64,000 nucleotides of DNA from Paenibacillus durus ATCC 35681 (GCF_000993825.1 NZ_CP011114.1:124001-188000); one strand, 5' to 3'; counted from the first letter of the stretch, positions 1 to 8,892 are shown. Notes: a model not told the origin generated them from the sequence alone. Numbers and translations: made by a program.

Positions 1-1
1 C

Positions 2-106
2 TACTTTGCGGAGGCCGATATTTCCGTAACGGTAAATCTCGCCATAAACAATACCGGTGAAATTGGCCCTTCCTTACAGTTTAAAGACAAGGAGATCTTG
101 AAGTAA
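2..106 (+). CDS. C-terminal end of a Ger(x)C-like spore germination lipoprotein (partial)
   Basis: The open frame enters from outside the window and ends at TAA 104-106, which overlaps the next ATG by one base (TAATG). The 34 visible residues alternate hydrophobic positions (ISVTVNLAINNTG), like the last beta strand of Ger(x)C/GerAC proteins, and they end in DKEILK. GerAC proteins are lipoprotein subunits of the germinant receptor. The call rests mostly on context: a GerAB-type permease lies about 230 bases downstream, although on the opposite strand. The fragment is too short for a firm assignment. Confidence 0.45.
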   Translation, partial: YFAEADISVTVNLAINNTGEIGPSLQFKDKEILK

Positions 107-336
107 TGTTCATACTGCCGGCTCTATATATCCTTTGTCTGGGCGCTTTCACTTTCATCCCCATTCGCCGGTTGTGGAGGGGGAGCGAGAAGCGGGAAGC
201 TTGGATCTATGCGTTATCCATGTCCGTGTCCGCCGCCGTGGGCGCGCTTCTGATCGCGGGTATCGAGGTCCCAACCTTTATCCTCCCGTACAAAATCGTA
301 TTCGAATCCATCGGGAAATCGATTTTGGCCCGTTAA
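106..336 (+). CDS. Small membrane protein of the germination locus
   Basis: A 76-residue protein whose ATG overlaps the stop of the upstream gene, so translation is probably coupled. It has two hydrophobic segments (about residues 2-20 and 36-60) separated by a short basic/charged loop (RRLWRGSEKRE), giving a two-pass membrane protein. Tiny membrane proteins of this kind often accompany gerA-type operons, but I do not recognise a named family. Its 3' end overlaps the end of the convergent permease gene by four bases. Confidence 0.55.
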   Translation: MFILPALYILCLGAFTFIPIRRLWRGSEKREAWIYALSMSVSAAVGALLIAGIEVPTFILPYKIVFESIGKSILAR

Positions 337-1439
337 TGATTTACAAGCTTTGCTTTGATCGAATCAATCGCAAGCAGCAGAAGAGGAAGCAAGCTTTGCA
401 TAAAGAGAGCCAAAATCGGATAAGTGAACGTAATCCAGAGTTGAAATTCCGCGGCATTTTTAAAAATCCAGACGGAACCGACAGCGGATAACACCGTGAT
501 CGGAACAACGGTTTTTCGGTAATTTTTCGCGCCGAACAGCTGGGTTGCGCTTATGCACAGCATATACAGCAGCATGGCCACCTTAATGAAAATACCGAGA
601 ATCCAAATCATAATGGCGATGGCTTCCAGCCTCTCCAAAGGCCCGATAATATCGGTGTATTTGATGACATTTAGAAAAGCGAAATTCATCCGCGGCGTAA
701 TCGGACCGAACACCATGATGGTCAGCGAATCGATGGCCATAATCAGCAGAACGATGCCCCAGAGCGCCGTGAGCAATTTTTTGCGGACCTGCTGCGGCTT
801 CTCGTTCAAGTGCGGAAGGAACCATCCCAAGAAGAAGAATTGGCTCATCCAGGCGGACGGAACGACCGAGCCTTTGATGACCGGAACAAGCCCCTCCGCG
901 AGTACAGGAGCTAATCTTGAAGGGTCTGCATCCCGGATGGAAAAGACAAAGACGGGGAGCAGCAGCGCAACGATGATCAGTACGATGACCTCATTGCATC
1001 TGCCGATGGTCTCGACTCCGGCCAGTACGGCGAGGCCGCACAGTAACAGCAGCGTTATGATCAATACGAGCGAAGGCGTATTCATCAGGAGAACGTTGTT
1101 CAGAAACCGCGCGTGTTCGTTTACGGTGCTGGAAATAAAGAAAAACAAATAGTAAGTGAAGAAAACGCCGATAAGCTTACCTGCCCATTTCCCGCAAATC
1201 GCAGCCGTATACTGCATAATGGATTGACCGGGGTAGCGCTTGGACAGCGCGGTCAGCACGTAGATGTTCACGATCCCTGTTAATGAAGCCGGGAGAATCG
1301 ACAGCCAGGCATTTTGCTTGGCATAGGCGACCATGATTCCTGGAACAGACAAGATCAGAGTAGAAACGATAAAGGTGAAAAAAAGCAGGCTGAGCTGATA
1401 ACCGGATATTTTGCCGCTGGACTGCACGCTTACTCTCAC
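333..1439 (-). CDS. GerAB/YndE-type spore germination permease
   Basis: A 368-residue, very hydrophobic protein with about ten membrane segments, of the length typical of the GerAB family in the APC superfamily. It opens with the family-like stretch SGYQLSLLFFTFIVSTLIL. GerAB proteins are the inner-membrane subunit that senses small germinants together with GerAA and GerAC. No GerAA gene is in view, and the gene faces the germination genes to its left, so this may be an orphan or rearranged receptor part. The longest frame starts with GTG 1439. No strong ribosome site fits, so the exact start is uncertain. Confidence 0.88.
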   Translation of the reverse strand: MRVSVQSSGKISGYQLSLLFFTFIVSTLILSVPGIMVAYAKQNAWLSILPASLTGIVNIYVLTALSKRYPGQSIMQYTAAICGKWAGKLIGVFFTYYLFFFISSTVNEHARFLNNVLLMNTPSLVLIITLLLLCGLAVLAGVETIGRCNEVIVLIIVALLLPVFVFSIRDADPSRLAPVLAEGLVPVIKGSVVPSAWMSQFFFLGWFLPHLNEKPQQVRKKLLTALWGIVLLIMAIDSLTIMVFGPITPRMNFAFLNVIKYTDIIGPLERLEAIAIMIWILGIFIKVAMLLYMLCISATQLFGAKNYRKTVVPITVLSAVGSVWIFKNAAEFQLWITFTYPILALFMQSLLPLLLLAIDSIKAKLVNH

Positions 1440-1474
1440 ATCTCTTCATAGGTTGGTATTCCTATTTTTGCCTG

Positions 1475-2212
1475 CTACTTTCGCGCATATACCATGAACA
1501 GCGAGGAGGTCACGCTTGGGGAAATCGTGGAGTATCTCGCGTCGGTGTTGGCCTCGTCTTTGATCCGCCGGATAATATCCAGATCCATCTCGATGTATTT
1601 CATGCCGAGCGAGATCAGCACCTCCGCATCCCACTGCGGGCGCGTCTTTTCGCATATGTATAACGATTTGGCAATGGCATTACGTTCCCTGAGCTGTTCA
1701 GCGGTTTGTGTGGGATGCTGCAGCTGCTCTCCTTTTTCATCAGCTTCTTTGAAGGCTTGACCATAGTTGGCGTCAAAATTTAAAATACCGCCGCCGGGCG
1801 CAAGCACGCGGCACATTTCGCTGTATGCCTTATAAGGGTCGGGCAGCGTCCAGGTTACATTGCGGGTAATGATGAAATCAAAGCTCTCATCGGGGAAGCT
1901 GAGGCTCTGGGCATCCATTTGCTTGTACACAATCCCGGTATACCTCAAATTGGCGGCGTTGGCTTCGGCTTTGGCAAGCATCGCGCTTGAATAATCAATG
2001 CCGGTCACGCTGCACCCCAGATCTTTCATAATGAAGGAAAAGAAACCGGCGCCTGTACCGAGATCCAATACTCTCGGCGAATCTAATTTCGGCAAATGCT
2101 CCTTGATCACCTTGGTGTATTTCCCGCGCAGACCGCTATTAAAGTCATGCAGACGCAGCTCGCTGAAATCATCGGCCCGATCCGTCCAATAATTGTTAAT
2201 TCGTTCCTGCAT
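1475..2212 (-). CDS. Class I SAM-dependent methyltransferase
   Basis: Rossmann-fold methyltransferase of 245 residues. Motif I is VLDLGTGAGFFS and the acidic post-I strand is VTGIDYSSAML. It has the Ubie/Methyltransf_11 layout, with FDFIITRNVTWTLPDP around motif IV and EMCRVLAPGGG after it. The start at 2212 is chosen over a longer frame because AAAAGGAG lies 12 bases upstream. It follows a metal-chelate binding lipoprotein gene by only 7 bases, so the two form an operon. The methyltransferase may modify a metallophore or its precursor, but the substrate is unknown. Confidence 0.85.
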   Translation of the reverse strand: MQERINNYWTDRADDFSELRLHDFNSGLRGKYTKVIKEHLPKLDSPRVLDLGTGAGFFSFIMKDLGCSVTGIDYSSAMLAKAEANAANLRYTGIVYKQMDAQSLSFPDESFDFIITRNVTWTLPDPYKAYSEMCRVLAPGGGILNFDANYGQAFKEADEKGEQLQHPTQTAEQLRERNAIAKSLYICEKTRPQWDAEVLISLGMKYIEMDLDIIRRIKDEANTDARYSTISPSVTSSLFMVYARK

Positions 2213-2219
2213 TACATAC

Positions 2220-3347
2220 TCAGCTCCTTTTATCTTTATACTCAATGCCGTAGAAGGTTTTGTAGAAATGCTGAACCATTGCGTTCAGATCCACATCTTT
2301 AAATGCATCGGGGTATAACGTTTTGGCCAGCCAAATTTCACCGAGAGCCATGGATTCCGGTGCAGGATTACCCCAAGGCTTGGTATAATCCGGCGCGATA
2401 ATCAGCTTGCCATTCTTCACAGCATCAATTGCGGCCCATGCTTTATCGCCCCGTATCTCATCCAGCACGGATGCATAGCGGCTCTGTACAAAAATCACTT
2501 CCGGATTCCACGCTGTAACCTGTTCAACACTGACCTGCTTGTACCCTTTTATCGTTTCCGCGACGTTGCGGGCGCCTGCTTTAGCCATGGCCACACCGAC
2601 ATATTTGCCTGTCCCGTAAGTGTACATATTCTCGTTGGCCATATAGACCTTGATTCTGTCCTGTTCGGGAACTGTACTCAAGTGTTCGGATACGATGGCC
2701 CGGTTGCTGACGACATAATTCCATAGCTCTGCCGCTTTATTTTCTGTTCCCGTAATTTGGCCGATCAGGTTGATCGCCTGCTTGAGTCCCTCGGTATAAG
2801 CCTCATCCGGATTAACAAGGTCAGGATGTATCGTTGAAGCCTGCTCTTTATCCGCCACATACAAAGTGATTCCAACAACCGGTATGCCAAGCTGTTCAAG
2901 CTGCGCAAGGGTCTCTTTCGGAATTTGGTTGGACACGAATACGACATCCGGCTTCAGGCTGGCGACAGCCTCAACATTCAATTCGGAGATCGATCCCGGG
3001 GTTTCCAAATTTCGTATATTGGGATAGACATCGGCTGCGTAGCTTCCGAGCAAGCTCTCCCAATCACGCAATACGCCTACCAGCTTGTCCTGAGCATGAA
3101 GCTCCAGCATAATATCCAATGTGTGGTGCTGAAGGGCAACGATTCTGTCTACTTTCCCCGGAATTTCAACCGTGCGGCCTAATTGGTCGACAATGGTATA
3201 CGTCGGTTTAGCGGATGGAGCGGGCTGCTGCTCCCCGGCCTGAGTATTGTCCGCCGCCGTGTTCGTTCCATTCCCGCAGCCGTAGAGCGGCAGCATCAAC
3301 ATAAGCATACACAGCAATAGAGTTAATAGGATTCGCCTGTTTTTCAT
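2220..3347 (-). CDS. FecB-type ABC transporter substrate-binding lipoprotein
   Basis: A 375-residue lipoprotein that would capture a metal chelate (siderophore or corrinoid type) outside the membrane. The signal peptide is MKNRRILL followed by a Leu/Met-rich core and a lipobox ending LYGC. Next comes the PeripBP_2 fold: TIVDQLGRTVEIPGKVDRIV, then LKPDVVFVSN and WNPEVIFVQSRYASVLDEI. The start at 3347 has a GGGGGAA ribosome site. The longer frame would begin inside the promoter's -35 box. No permease or ATPase gene is next to it, so it must use a distant transporter or act as an orphan. Confidence 0.9.
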   Translation of the reverse strand: MKNRRILLTLLLCMLMLMLPLYGCGNGTNTAADNTQAGEQQPAPSAKPTYTIVDQLGRTVEIPGKVDRIVALQHHTLDIMLELHAQDKLVGVLRDWESLLGSYAADVYPNIRNLETPGSISELNVEAVASLKPDVVFVSNQIPKETLAQLEQLGIPVVGITLYVADKEQASTIHPDLVNPDEAYTEGLKQAINLIGQITGTENKAAELWNYVVSNRAIVSEHLSTVPEQDRIKVYMANENMYTYGTGKYVGVAMAKAGARNVAETIKGYKQVSVEQVTAWNPEVIFVQSRYASVLDEIRGDKAWAAIDAVKNGKLIIAPDYTKPWGNPAPESMALGEIWLAKTLYPDAFKDVDLNAMVQHFYKTFYGIEYKDKRS

Positions 3348-3414
3348 CACATTTCCCCCTGATTCTAAAAGCGTTTGAAACAACTTTTGATATGTTTCGA
3401 CAATGTTAGTGACC

Positions 3415-3443
3415 ATTATATAAGAGCAATATTTATAAATCAA
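3415..3443 (-). promoter_or_regulatory. Sigma-A promoter of the binding-protein/methyltransferase operon
   Basis: On the minus strand, -35 TTGATT (3438-3443) and -10 TATAAT (3415-3420) are separated by exactly 17 bases, 68 bases upstream of the lipoprotein ATG. The 60 bases further upstream are very AT-rich, as in an UP element. Confidence 0.75.
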
Positions 3444-3624
3444 TGAACTAAATATGTCTAAATTATATTAAATTATGCGTATATATACTAAATATAATAT
3501 TGAAATTCAAGGCTTGATTAACAACCTTTCGGATGTTTGTCGGCGTAGATGCCGCAAGCCGGAGGATGGTTTAAGCGAATGGAAGCTTGCCCATCTTCCT
3601 TGACCTGATAAATAGAGCAGCGGT

Positions 3625-3658
3625 AAAATGGTTATGCCAGTATTGGTATAACCATTTT
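3625..3658 (+). promoter_or_regulatory. Perfect palindrome before the FadR-type regulator (candidate operator)
   Basis: AAAATGGTTAT at 3625-3635 is repeated as its exact reverse complement ATAACCATTTT at 3648-3658, with a 12-base spacer that contains TTGGT. It sits 22 bases before the regulator ATG. GntR/FadR proteins bind TGGTnnnnACCA-like palindromes, so autoregulation is the simplest reading. A hairpin near the ribosome site is the alternative. Confidence 0.55.
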
Positions 3659-3680
3659 GTTTTGCAGAGGAGCATACCCT

Positions 3681-4433
3681 ATGCCGCCGGTGGAGAAACA
3701 GAACATCAGAGAATACGTGATTCAGCATATTTTGCAAAAAATTGAGAACGGCGAACTGAAATCCGGCGATAAGCTGACCAATGAGCGTGAGTTGTCCGAC
3801 AGGCTTGGAGTCAGCCGGGTCCCGCTGCGCGAAGCGATTTCCGCGTTGTCGACGCTGGGCATTCTGGAAGCCCGCCAGGGAGAAGGCACGTTCGTTAGCG
3901 AGTATAATCCCGGCGTGATCGGCAAGATCATCCGGACCTACCGCTTGTTCGACCGTTCACTGATCGAGGAGATTTTTGAAGCGAGGGTGCTGCTGGAGGC
4001 CGATGCGGCCAGACTGGCCGCCATGAACCGTACGGACGAGGATCTGGACAAGATCAAAGACGCTATGAGCAGGCACGAAGAGACGGTGCGCCGGTATTCA
4101 GAGAAAGAGGCCGATATCGTAACCGTGCTGGAATGCGATAATGAAGTTCATTTGGGAATCGCCGCCGCTGCTCATAACAACTTCTTTCTGCAAATCATCG
4201 ATACGGTCCGTCACGCAGGGCAGAGCCGCCATATTTTCGATGGAAAATACACGGTGAACCCGCTTCACGTCGAGGAATCGGTTGCTTATCACGGCAGCAT
4301 CGTCCGTGCTATCGAGCAGCAGGATAGCGAAGCCGCCTACCTGGCAATGAGAGAGCATATTCTGCACATCCGGGCTGCTCTCAACGTAGACAAGCTGAAG
4401 GAGGATTTCGACGGCAAAGCCGTTTCTTCTTAA
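3681..4433 (+). CDS. GntR-family regulator, FadR/FCD subfamily
   Basis: A 250-residue regulator. The winged helix lies at about residues 8-75, with ELSDRLGVSRVPLREAISAL as recognition helix and GILEARQGEGTFVSE as wing. The C-terminal all-helical FCD effector domain (about 90-230) has ligand/metal-type residues in ECDNEVH and HEESVAYHGSI-like positions. FCD regulators sense small acids or sugar acids. The start at 3681 has GAGGAG nine bases upstream. The following gene is a lipoprotein separated by 20 bases, possibly its target along with its own promoter palindrome. Confidence 0.9.
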   Translation: MPPVEKQNIREYVIQHILQKIENGELKSGDKLTNERELSDRLGVSRVPLREAISALSTLGILEARQGEGTFVSEYNPGVIGKIIRTYRLFDRSLIEEIFEARVLLEADAARLAAMNRTDEDLDKIKDAMSRHEETVRRYSEKEADIVTVLECDNEVHLGIAAAAHNNFFLQIIDTVRHAGQSRHIFDGKYTVNPLHVEESVAYHGSIVRAIEQQDSEAAYLAMREHILHIRAALNVDKLKEDFDGKAVSS

Positions 4434-4453
4434 CAGAAAGGAGTTATTCTGTC

Positions 4454-5149
4454 ATGAAAATAATCAAGGGAGCCGGACTGTTATCGACGGCGTTTCTGAT
4501 TGTGCTGCTTTTAACCACGGCTTGCGGCGGGAGCGATCTGGCGGCATCAAGCAGCCGGGAAGCAAATTCACTGACGGGGGCGGCAGCTGGTTCATCGCCG
4601 GCTGCTTCCATAGGCAATCCCTCTGCCACTGGAGAGCAGGCTGCCCGGTCTGCACAGGCCGGAAAAGCGACCCGGAAGCTGGAAATTTCATTTCCTTTCG
4701 TCCGCCAGGACGGAATCGCCACCAATCAGTTCGCCGTATGGGTGGAGGATGGCAGAGGCCGATTTGTCCAAACGCTTTATGCAACCCGCTTTATCGCTAC
4801 CGGAGGATATAAGCTGCGGCCGGAGGCCATTCCGACTTGGGTGAAACATTCAGGGCTCTCGAAGGCTTCGCCGGAAGCGGTGGACGCGGTCTCGGGAGCG
4901 ACACTTTCCAGCGGTCCGTTAAAGTTTGCCTGGGACTGTAAGGATCGAGACGGCAACCCCGTTCCAGATGGGACCTACCGGTTCTACGTGGAGGGAACGA
5001 CGCGCTGGGAGAACCGAATCTTGTACGAGGGAACGATTGCGGTCGACAAAAAGCGGGCGACAGCGAAAGCTGCTGTGAAATATACGACCAAAGAAGCGAC
5101 ACAGAGCGGAATGATTGGCCAGGTGACTGCCGTGTATACACCTAAATAA
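4454..5149 (+). CDS. DUF2271-domain lipoprotein
   Basis: A 231-residue secreted lipoprotein. The signal peptide runs to LLTTACGG (lipobox TTAC), then a Ser/Ala-rich linker to about residue 75, then a DUF2271 domain. Supporting stretches are NQFAVWVEDGRGRFVQTLYA, SGATLSSGPLKFAWDCKDRDG and PDGTYRFYVEGTTRWENR. Proteins of this family often sit with flavin-transfer (ApbE) genes, but none is present here. It follows the FadR-type regulator closely and may be co-transcribed. Its function is unknown. Confidence 0.8.
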   Translation: MKIIKGAGLLSTAFLIVLLLTTACGGSDLAASSSREANSLTGAAAGSSPAASIGNPSATGEQAARSAQAGKATRKLEISFPFVRQDGIATNQFAVWVEDGRGRFVQTLYATRFIATGGYKLRPEAIPTWVKHSGLSKASPEAVDAVSGATLSSGPLKFAWDCKDRDGNPVPDGTYRFYVEGTTRWENRILYEGTIAVDKKRATAKAAVKYTTKEATQSGMIGQVTAVYTPK

Positions 5150-5165
5150 GGAGGAAGATGAGCAG

Positions 5166-5380
5166 ATGGGAAAGAATTACCGTTCGGAGCTTGTCGGGGC
5201 CTTCGGCTGCCCGATTGACGAGAATCCTACCGGAGTTATGGAAGAAGCGGCTTTTCAGGCGAAAGGCCTCTGGGAATGCTGGTCAATCAAGGGGCGGTTA
5301 ATTTTACTTTATGGACGGGAGTGGAAGCTCCTATCGACATTATGACGCAAACGTTAAAAAATGAGTTTGGGCTATCTTGA
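5166..5380 (+). pseudogene. Remnant of a shikimate dehydrogenase-type gene (aroE-like)
   Basis: A good ribosome site (AAGGAGGAAG) precedes ATG 5166, which encodes an N-terminus ending GCPIDENPTGVMEEAAFQAKG. About 180-200 codons are then missing. The frame resumes, shifted, with GMLVNQGAVNFTLWTGVEAP and ends TLKNEFGLS, which matches the C-terminal end of shikimate dehydrogenases. The remnant covers about 72 codons of an expected 280-290, and the in-frame product stops after 59 residues. I infer an internal deletion that joined the two ends and caused the frameshift. Confidence 0.75.
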
Positions 5381-5468
5381 AATAATCACATCCAGCATGT
5401 AAAATCGGCGTTTTACCGTAAATCCGGGCAGGCCTTAATCGGCAGGCTCGGTTTTTTTATATAAATAA

Positions 5469-5541
5469 TTGATTGAAAACGATTTCTTTGATATATTAGG
5501 AATATGAAGTTTACTAAGTATTAAGTAAATTTCTTAGTAAA
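5469..5541 (+). promoter_or_regulatory. Promoter and palindromic operator of the LacI-type gene
   Basis: TTGATT 5469-5474, a 17-base spacer and TATATT 5492-5497 form a sigma-A promoter. Just downstream, TTTACTAAG (5510-5518) pairs with its exact reverse complement CTTAGTAAA (5533-5541). The core TTAGTAAA recurs just after the -10 box of the permease promoter (8926-8933), suggesting one LacI-family repressor controls both. Confidence 0.6.
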
Positions 5542-5561
5542 TTAGTGGGGTTGTGAACAAT

Positions 5562-6587
5562 ATGACGAGAATTAAGGATATTGCGGAATTCGCGAATGTT
5601 TCCACGGCTACGGTATCCAGAATATTGAACAATGACCCCTCGCTTTCCGTCTCGGGTGAAACGAGGAAGCGAGTTCTGGAAGTTGTGCATGAGCTGAACT
5701 ATAAGCCTGGAAGAAGAAAGAGAACCAAAGCCGTTCAGGACAAGGAAGCCTTTAACATAGGCTTGATTCTGACGAATGATGAGGCTATTGATCCCTACTT
5801 CATGTCGATGAGACAAGGCGTTGAGAGTGCCTGTGATCAATATTCGGTCAAAATCGCCTCGGTCTTCAATATTGGCAAAAGCGATTTTTCTCCGGGCAGA
5901 ATGGCCGGTCTTGACGGGCTTATTGTTCTCGGAGATGTAAACAGCGAGGAGCTTAAAGACGTCTATGTCCAGAATCGCAACATTGTATTTGTTGACTTCT
6001 TGCCCGAGGAGGAGAATTATGATGTCGTGATTTCCGACTTTGAAACCGCTACCCGCAAGATTTTAAATTACCTGTTCAGCGCCGGCCACAGTCAAATTGC
6101 CTATATCGGCGGAAAAGGTCAAATCCGCAGCATTCATAATGGAAGAGTGCTTGATAAAGAGGATATCCGGCTCAGCACTTATGAGAGAATCATGAAGGAA
6201 GGGGGACTTTTTCAAGCGGATAACGTTCTGGTAGGGGAGTTCGGACCGATGAGCGGGTATACCCTGATGAAGCAGCTCATAGGCAGCAAGTCTTTTCCGA
6301 CTGCGGTTGTCGTTGCCAGCGACCCTATGGCTATAGGCGCCATGAAAGCGCTGCATGAAGCAGGCATTCAGGTTCCCGGTGATATTTCCATTTTTAGCTT
6401 TGATGATATCGAGGCATCCGCTTTTTTGAGTCCGACGCTGTCTACGGTCAAGGTCCATACGGAAGAGATGGGAAGAACTGCGGTGAAGCTTTTGGCCGAC
6501 CGTATGAAGAGCGGAAGAGAAGTGCCGCTGAGAGTAACTTTGCCAACCGAACTTGTTGTAAGAGAGAGCAGCGGGCCGAAATTATAA
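5562..6587 (+). CDS. LacI-family regulator of alpha-galactoside use
   Basis: A 341-residue LacI/GalR repressor. The N-terminal helix-turn-helix reads RIKDIAEFANVSTATVSRIL and is followed by hinge NYKPG. The periplasmic-binding-like effector domain includes GLIVLGDV, ISDFETATRKILNYL and AVVVASDPMAIGAMKAL, ending in the typical SIFSFDDIE and TVKVHTEEMGRTAVKLL. ATG 5562 is preferred to GTG 5553 because GTGGGG then has a normal spacing of 11 bases. Its stop is 23 bases before the alpha-galactosidase, which it presumably represses when galactosides are absent. Confidence 0.92.
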   Translation: MTRIKDIAEFANVSTATVSRILNNDPSLSVSGETRKRVLEVVHELNYKPGRRKRTKAVQDKEAFNIGLILTNDEAIDPYFMSMRQGVESACDQYSVKIASVFNIGKSDFSPGRMAGLDGLIVLGDVNSEELKDVYVQNRNIVFVDFLPEEENYDVVISDFETATRKILNYLFSAGHSQIAYIGGKGQIRSIHNGRVLDKEDIRLSTYERIMKEGGLFQADNVLVGEFGPMSGYTLMKQLIGSKSFPTAVVVASDPMAIGAMKALHEAGIQVPGDISIFSFDDIEASAFLSPTLSTVKVHTEEMGRTAVKLLADRMKSGREVPLRVTLPTELVVRESSGPKL

Positions 6588-6610
6588 TAATCATGGGAGT
6601 GATAAGATCG

Positions 6611-8803
6611 ATGGGAATTCAATTTGATGCAGAGAACCGGCTTTTTCATTTGCAAGCCAAGGACACCAGTTATGTGATCGGAATTGTTCGTGATGAATTC
6701 CTGCTTCATCTGTATTGGGGAAGAAAAATTAACGAATATCATCATTCCAACCGGATCCAGTTGCTCGACCGCGGATTTTCCGGAAATCCTTATAAGGAAG
6801 ACCGCGCCTTCTCCCTCGACACGCTTCCGCAGGAGTATCCTCAATACGGGAATACCGATTACCGGAAGCCCGCTTATCAGGTGCAGCTTGAGAACGGATC
6901 GACGGTATCCGATTTGCGCTACGTGTCGCATGCTATTTTTAAGGGGAAACCTGCTTTGGAAGGCCTTCCTGCTACATATGTGGAGAGTGAACAGGAGGCG
7001 GAAACGCTTGAGATCGTCACGGAAGATAAAGTGTCCGGGCTGCAGGTTATTTTAAGCTATACCGTGTTTGAGCAGTTCAATGTCATTACGAGATCAGTGC
7101 GGTTCGCGAATAAAGGGTCCGAGTCCCTGAAGCTGCTGAGAGCCTTAAGCTTAAGCTTGGATTTTCAAGACGCCGAGTTCGACTTCCTCCATTTGTATGG
7201 AGCCCATGTAAAAGAGAGACATATCGAAAGACGGCCGCTCAGACATGGAATCCAGTCCGTCGAGAGCAGTCGGGGCGCTAGCAGCCACCAGCATAATCCG
7301 TTCATTGCCCTGCTTAGACAAGGCGCGAATGAAACCTCCGGTGAGGTATATGCCTTTAACCTTGTATACAGCGGGAATTTCCTGGCCCAGGCTGAAGTGG
7401 ATCAATTTAATAATACAAGAGTGACGATGGGGATTAATCCTTTTGATTTTAGCTGGAAGCTTGAACCCGGCGAAGAATTCCAGGCGCCCGAAGCGGTTAT
7501 GGTCTACTCATCCGAAGGCCTTGGAGATATGTCGAGAACCTTTCACGCCTTATATCGTACGCGGTTAACAAGAGGACTCCACCGTGACAAAGAACGGCCT
7601 ATTCTGGTCAACAACTGGGAAGCGACGTACTTCGATTTCAATGCCGACAAAATACTCGATATCGCGAGCGCCGGCAAGGAGCTTGGAATCGAGCTGTTTG
7701 TTCTGGACGACGGCTGGTTTGAAAAAAGAAATGACGACAAGTCCTCGCTCGGCGACTGGTTCGTGGACCGGGAGAAGCTGCCGGAAGGGCTGGACACCCT
7801 TGCGGAGCGTGTGAGAGAAATGGGGCTGCAATTCGGACTGTGGTTCGAGCCCGAGATGATCTCGGTGGACAGCGATCTGTACCGTAAGCATCCGGATTGG
7901 TGCCTGCATGTGCCGAACCGTCTCCGTTCCGAGAGCCGCAATCAGCTGATTCTTGATTTTTCGAGGGAAGAAGTTTGTGAAGAAATTATAGGGCAAGTAA
8001 GCGCGATACTTAGCACGGTTCCGATTTCCTATGTAAAATGGGATATGAACCGTCATATGACGGAGATTGGCTCGGCGTCCCTGCCTGCGGACAGACAGAG
8101 AGAGACGGCTCATCGTTACATGCTCGGGTTATACAAAGTTATGGATGCCATCACCTCCTCCTTTCCCGAGGTCCTGTTCGAGAGCTGCTCCGGCGGGGGA
8201 GGAAGATTCGATCCCGGTATTCTCTACTATATGCCGCAGACGTGGACGAGCGACAACACCGACGCCGTTTCCCGCTTGAAAATCCAGTACGGCACAAGCC
8301 TCGTGTACCCGATCATTACGATGGGCTCCCATGTATCTGCGGTGCCGAACCACCAGGTTCACCGGATCACCTCGATGGAGATGCGGGGCGACGTAGCGAT
8401 GTCCGGCAACCTGGGCTATGAGCTGGATCTGACCAAGCTAACGGACGGGGAGAAAGAGACGGTCAAGCAGCAGGTAGCCAAGTACAAGGAGATTAGAAGC
8501 TTGATTCAATTCGGGGATTTCTACCGCCTGCTCAGCCCGTTTGAAGGTAACGATACCGCCTGGTTGTTTGCCGATCAAGATAAGAAGGAAGCCATCGCCT
8601 TCTATTTCAATGTTCTGGCCGAGCCTGCGGCCCCGCTCAAGTTCCTGAAACTGAACGGAATCGATGTGACGAAGAAATACCGGCTGACCGGGACGGATGA
8701 GGTATACGGCGGTGATGAGCTTGCTTATGTCGGCCTGAGTATTCCCGCCGAGGCGGAGCGGGATTTCCATAGTTACGTTTGGCATTTTACTGAAGTTAAT
8801 TAA
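6611..8803 (+). CDS. Alpha-galactosidase, glycoside hydrolase family 36
   Basis: A cytoplasmic enzyme of 730 residues that releases terminal alpha-1,6-galactose from raffinose- or melibiose-type sugars by a retaining mechanism. GH36 signatures are VLDDGWFEKRNDD, FGLWFEPEMIS, KWDMNRH with nucleophile Asp478, ESCSGGGGRFD, and TWTSDNTDA with acid/base Asp548. With the start at 6611 (GGGAGTGAT upstream), these two Asp numbers equal those of the Geobacillus enzyme AgaN, which supports the start. It lies between its LacI-type regulator and a LacY-like permease and ends at a strong terminator. Confidence 0.96.
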   Translation: MGIQFDAENRLFHLQAKDTSYVIGIVRDEFLLHLYWGRKINEYHHSNRIQLLDRGFSGNPYKEDRAFSLDTLPQEYPQYGNTDYRKPAYQVQLENGSTVSDLRYVSHAIFKGKPALEGLPATYVESEQEAETLEIVTEDKVSGLQVILSYTVFEQFNVITRSVRFANKGSESLKLLRALSLSLDFQDAEFDFLHLYGAHVKERHIERRPLRHGIQSVESSRGASSHQHNPFIALLRQGANETSGEVYAFNLVYSGNFLAQAEVDQFNNTRVTMGINPFDFSWKLEPGEEFQAPEAVMVYSSEGLGDMSRTFHALYRTRLTRGLHRDKERPILVNNWEATYFDFNADKILDIASAGKELGIELFVLDDGWFEKRNDDKSSLGDWFVDREKLPEGLDTLAERVREMGLQFGLWFEPEMISVDSDLYRKHPDWCLHVPNRLRSESRNQLILDFSREEVCEEIIGQVSAILSTVPISYVKWDMNRHMTEIGSASLPADRQRETAHRYMLGLYKVMDAITSSFPEVLFESCSGGGGRFDPGILYYMPQTWTSDNTDAVSRLKIQYGTSLVYPIITMGSHVSAVPNHQVHRITSMEMRGDVAMSGNLGYELDLTKLTDGEKETVKQQVAKYKEIRSLIQFGDFYRLLSPFEGNDTAWLFADQDKKEAIAFYFNVLAEPAAPLKFLKLNGIDVTKKYRLTGTDEVYGGDELAYVGLSIPAEAERDFHSYVWHFTEVN

Positions 8804-8823
8804 AAAAACGCGGGTAAACTTGC

Positions 8824-8851
8824 GGCCTTTCCCTTTGGGAAGGGCCTTTTT
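8824..8851 (+). terminator. Rho-independent terminator after the alpha-galactosidase
   Basis: A ten-pair stem (GGCCTTTCCC / GGGAAGGGCC, one G-U pair) with a TTTG loop, followed by five T residues. Confidence 0.85.
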
Positions 8852-8892
8852 ACTGTCTTTAGAACTATTTTTCAGGTAATGCAAACGCTCTA

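Noticed and set aside
5424..5462. GC-rich stretch followed by seven T residues after the aroE remnant, considered as terminator
   Set aside because: The arms (GCAGGCC...GGCAGGC) are direct rather than inverted, so no stable stem forms except a weak GCCT/AGGC pair.
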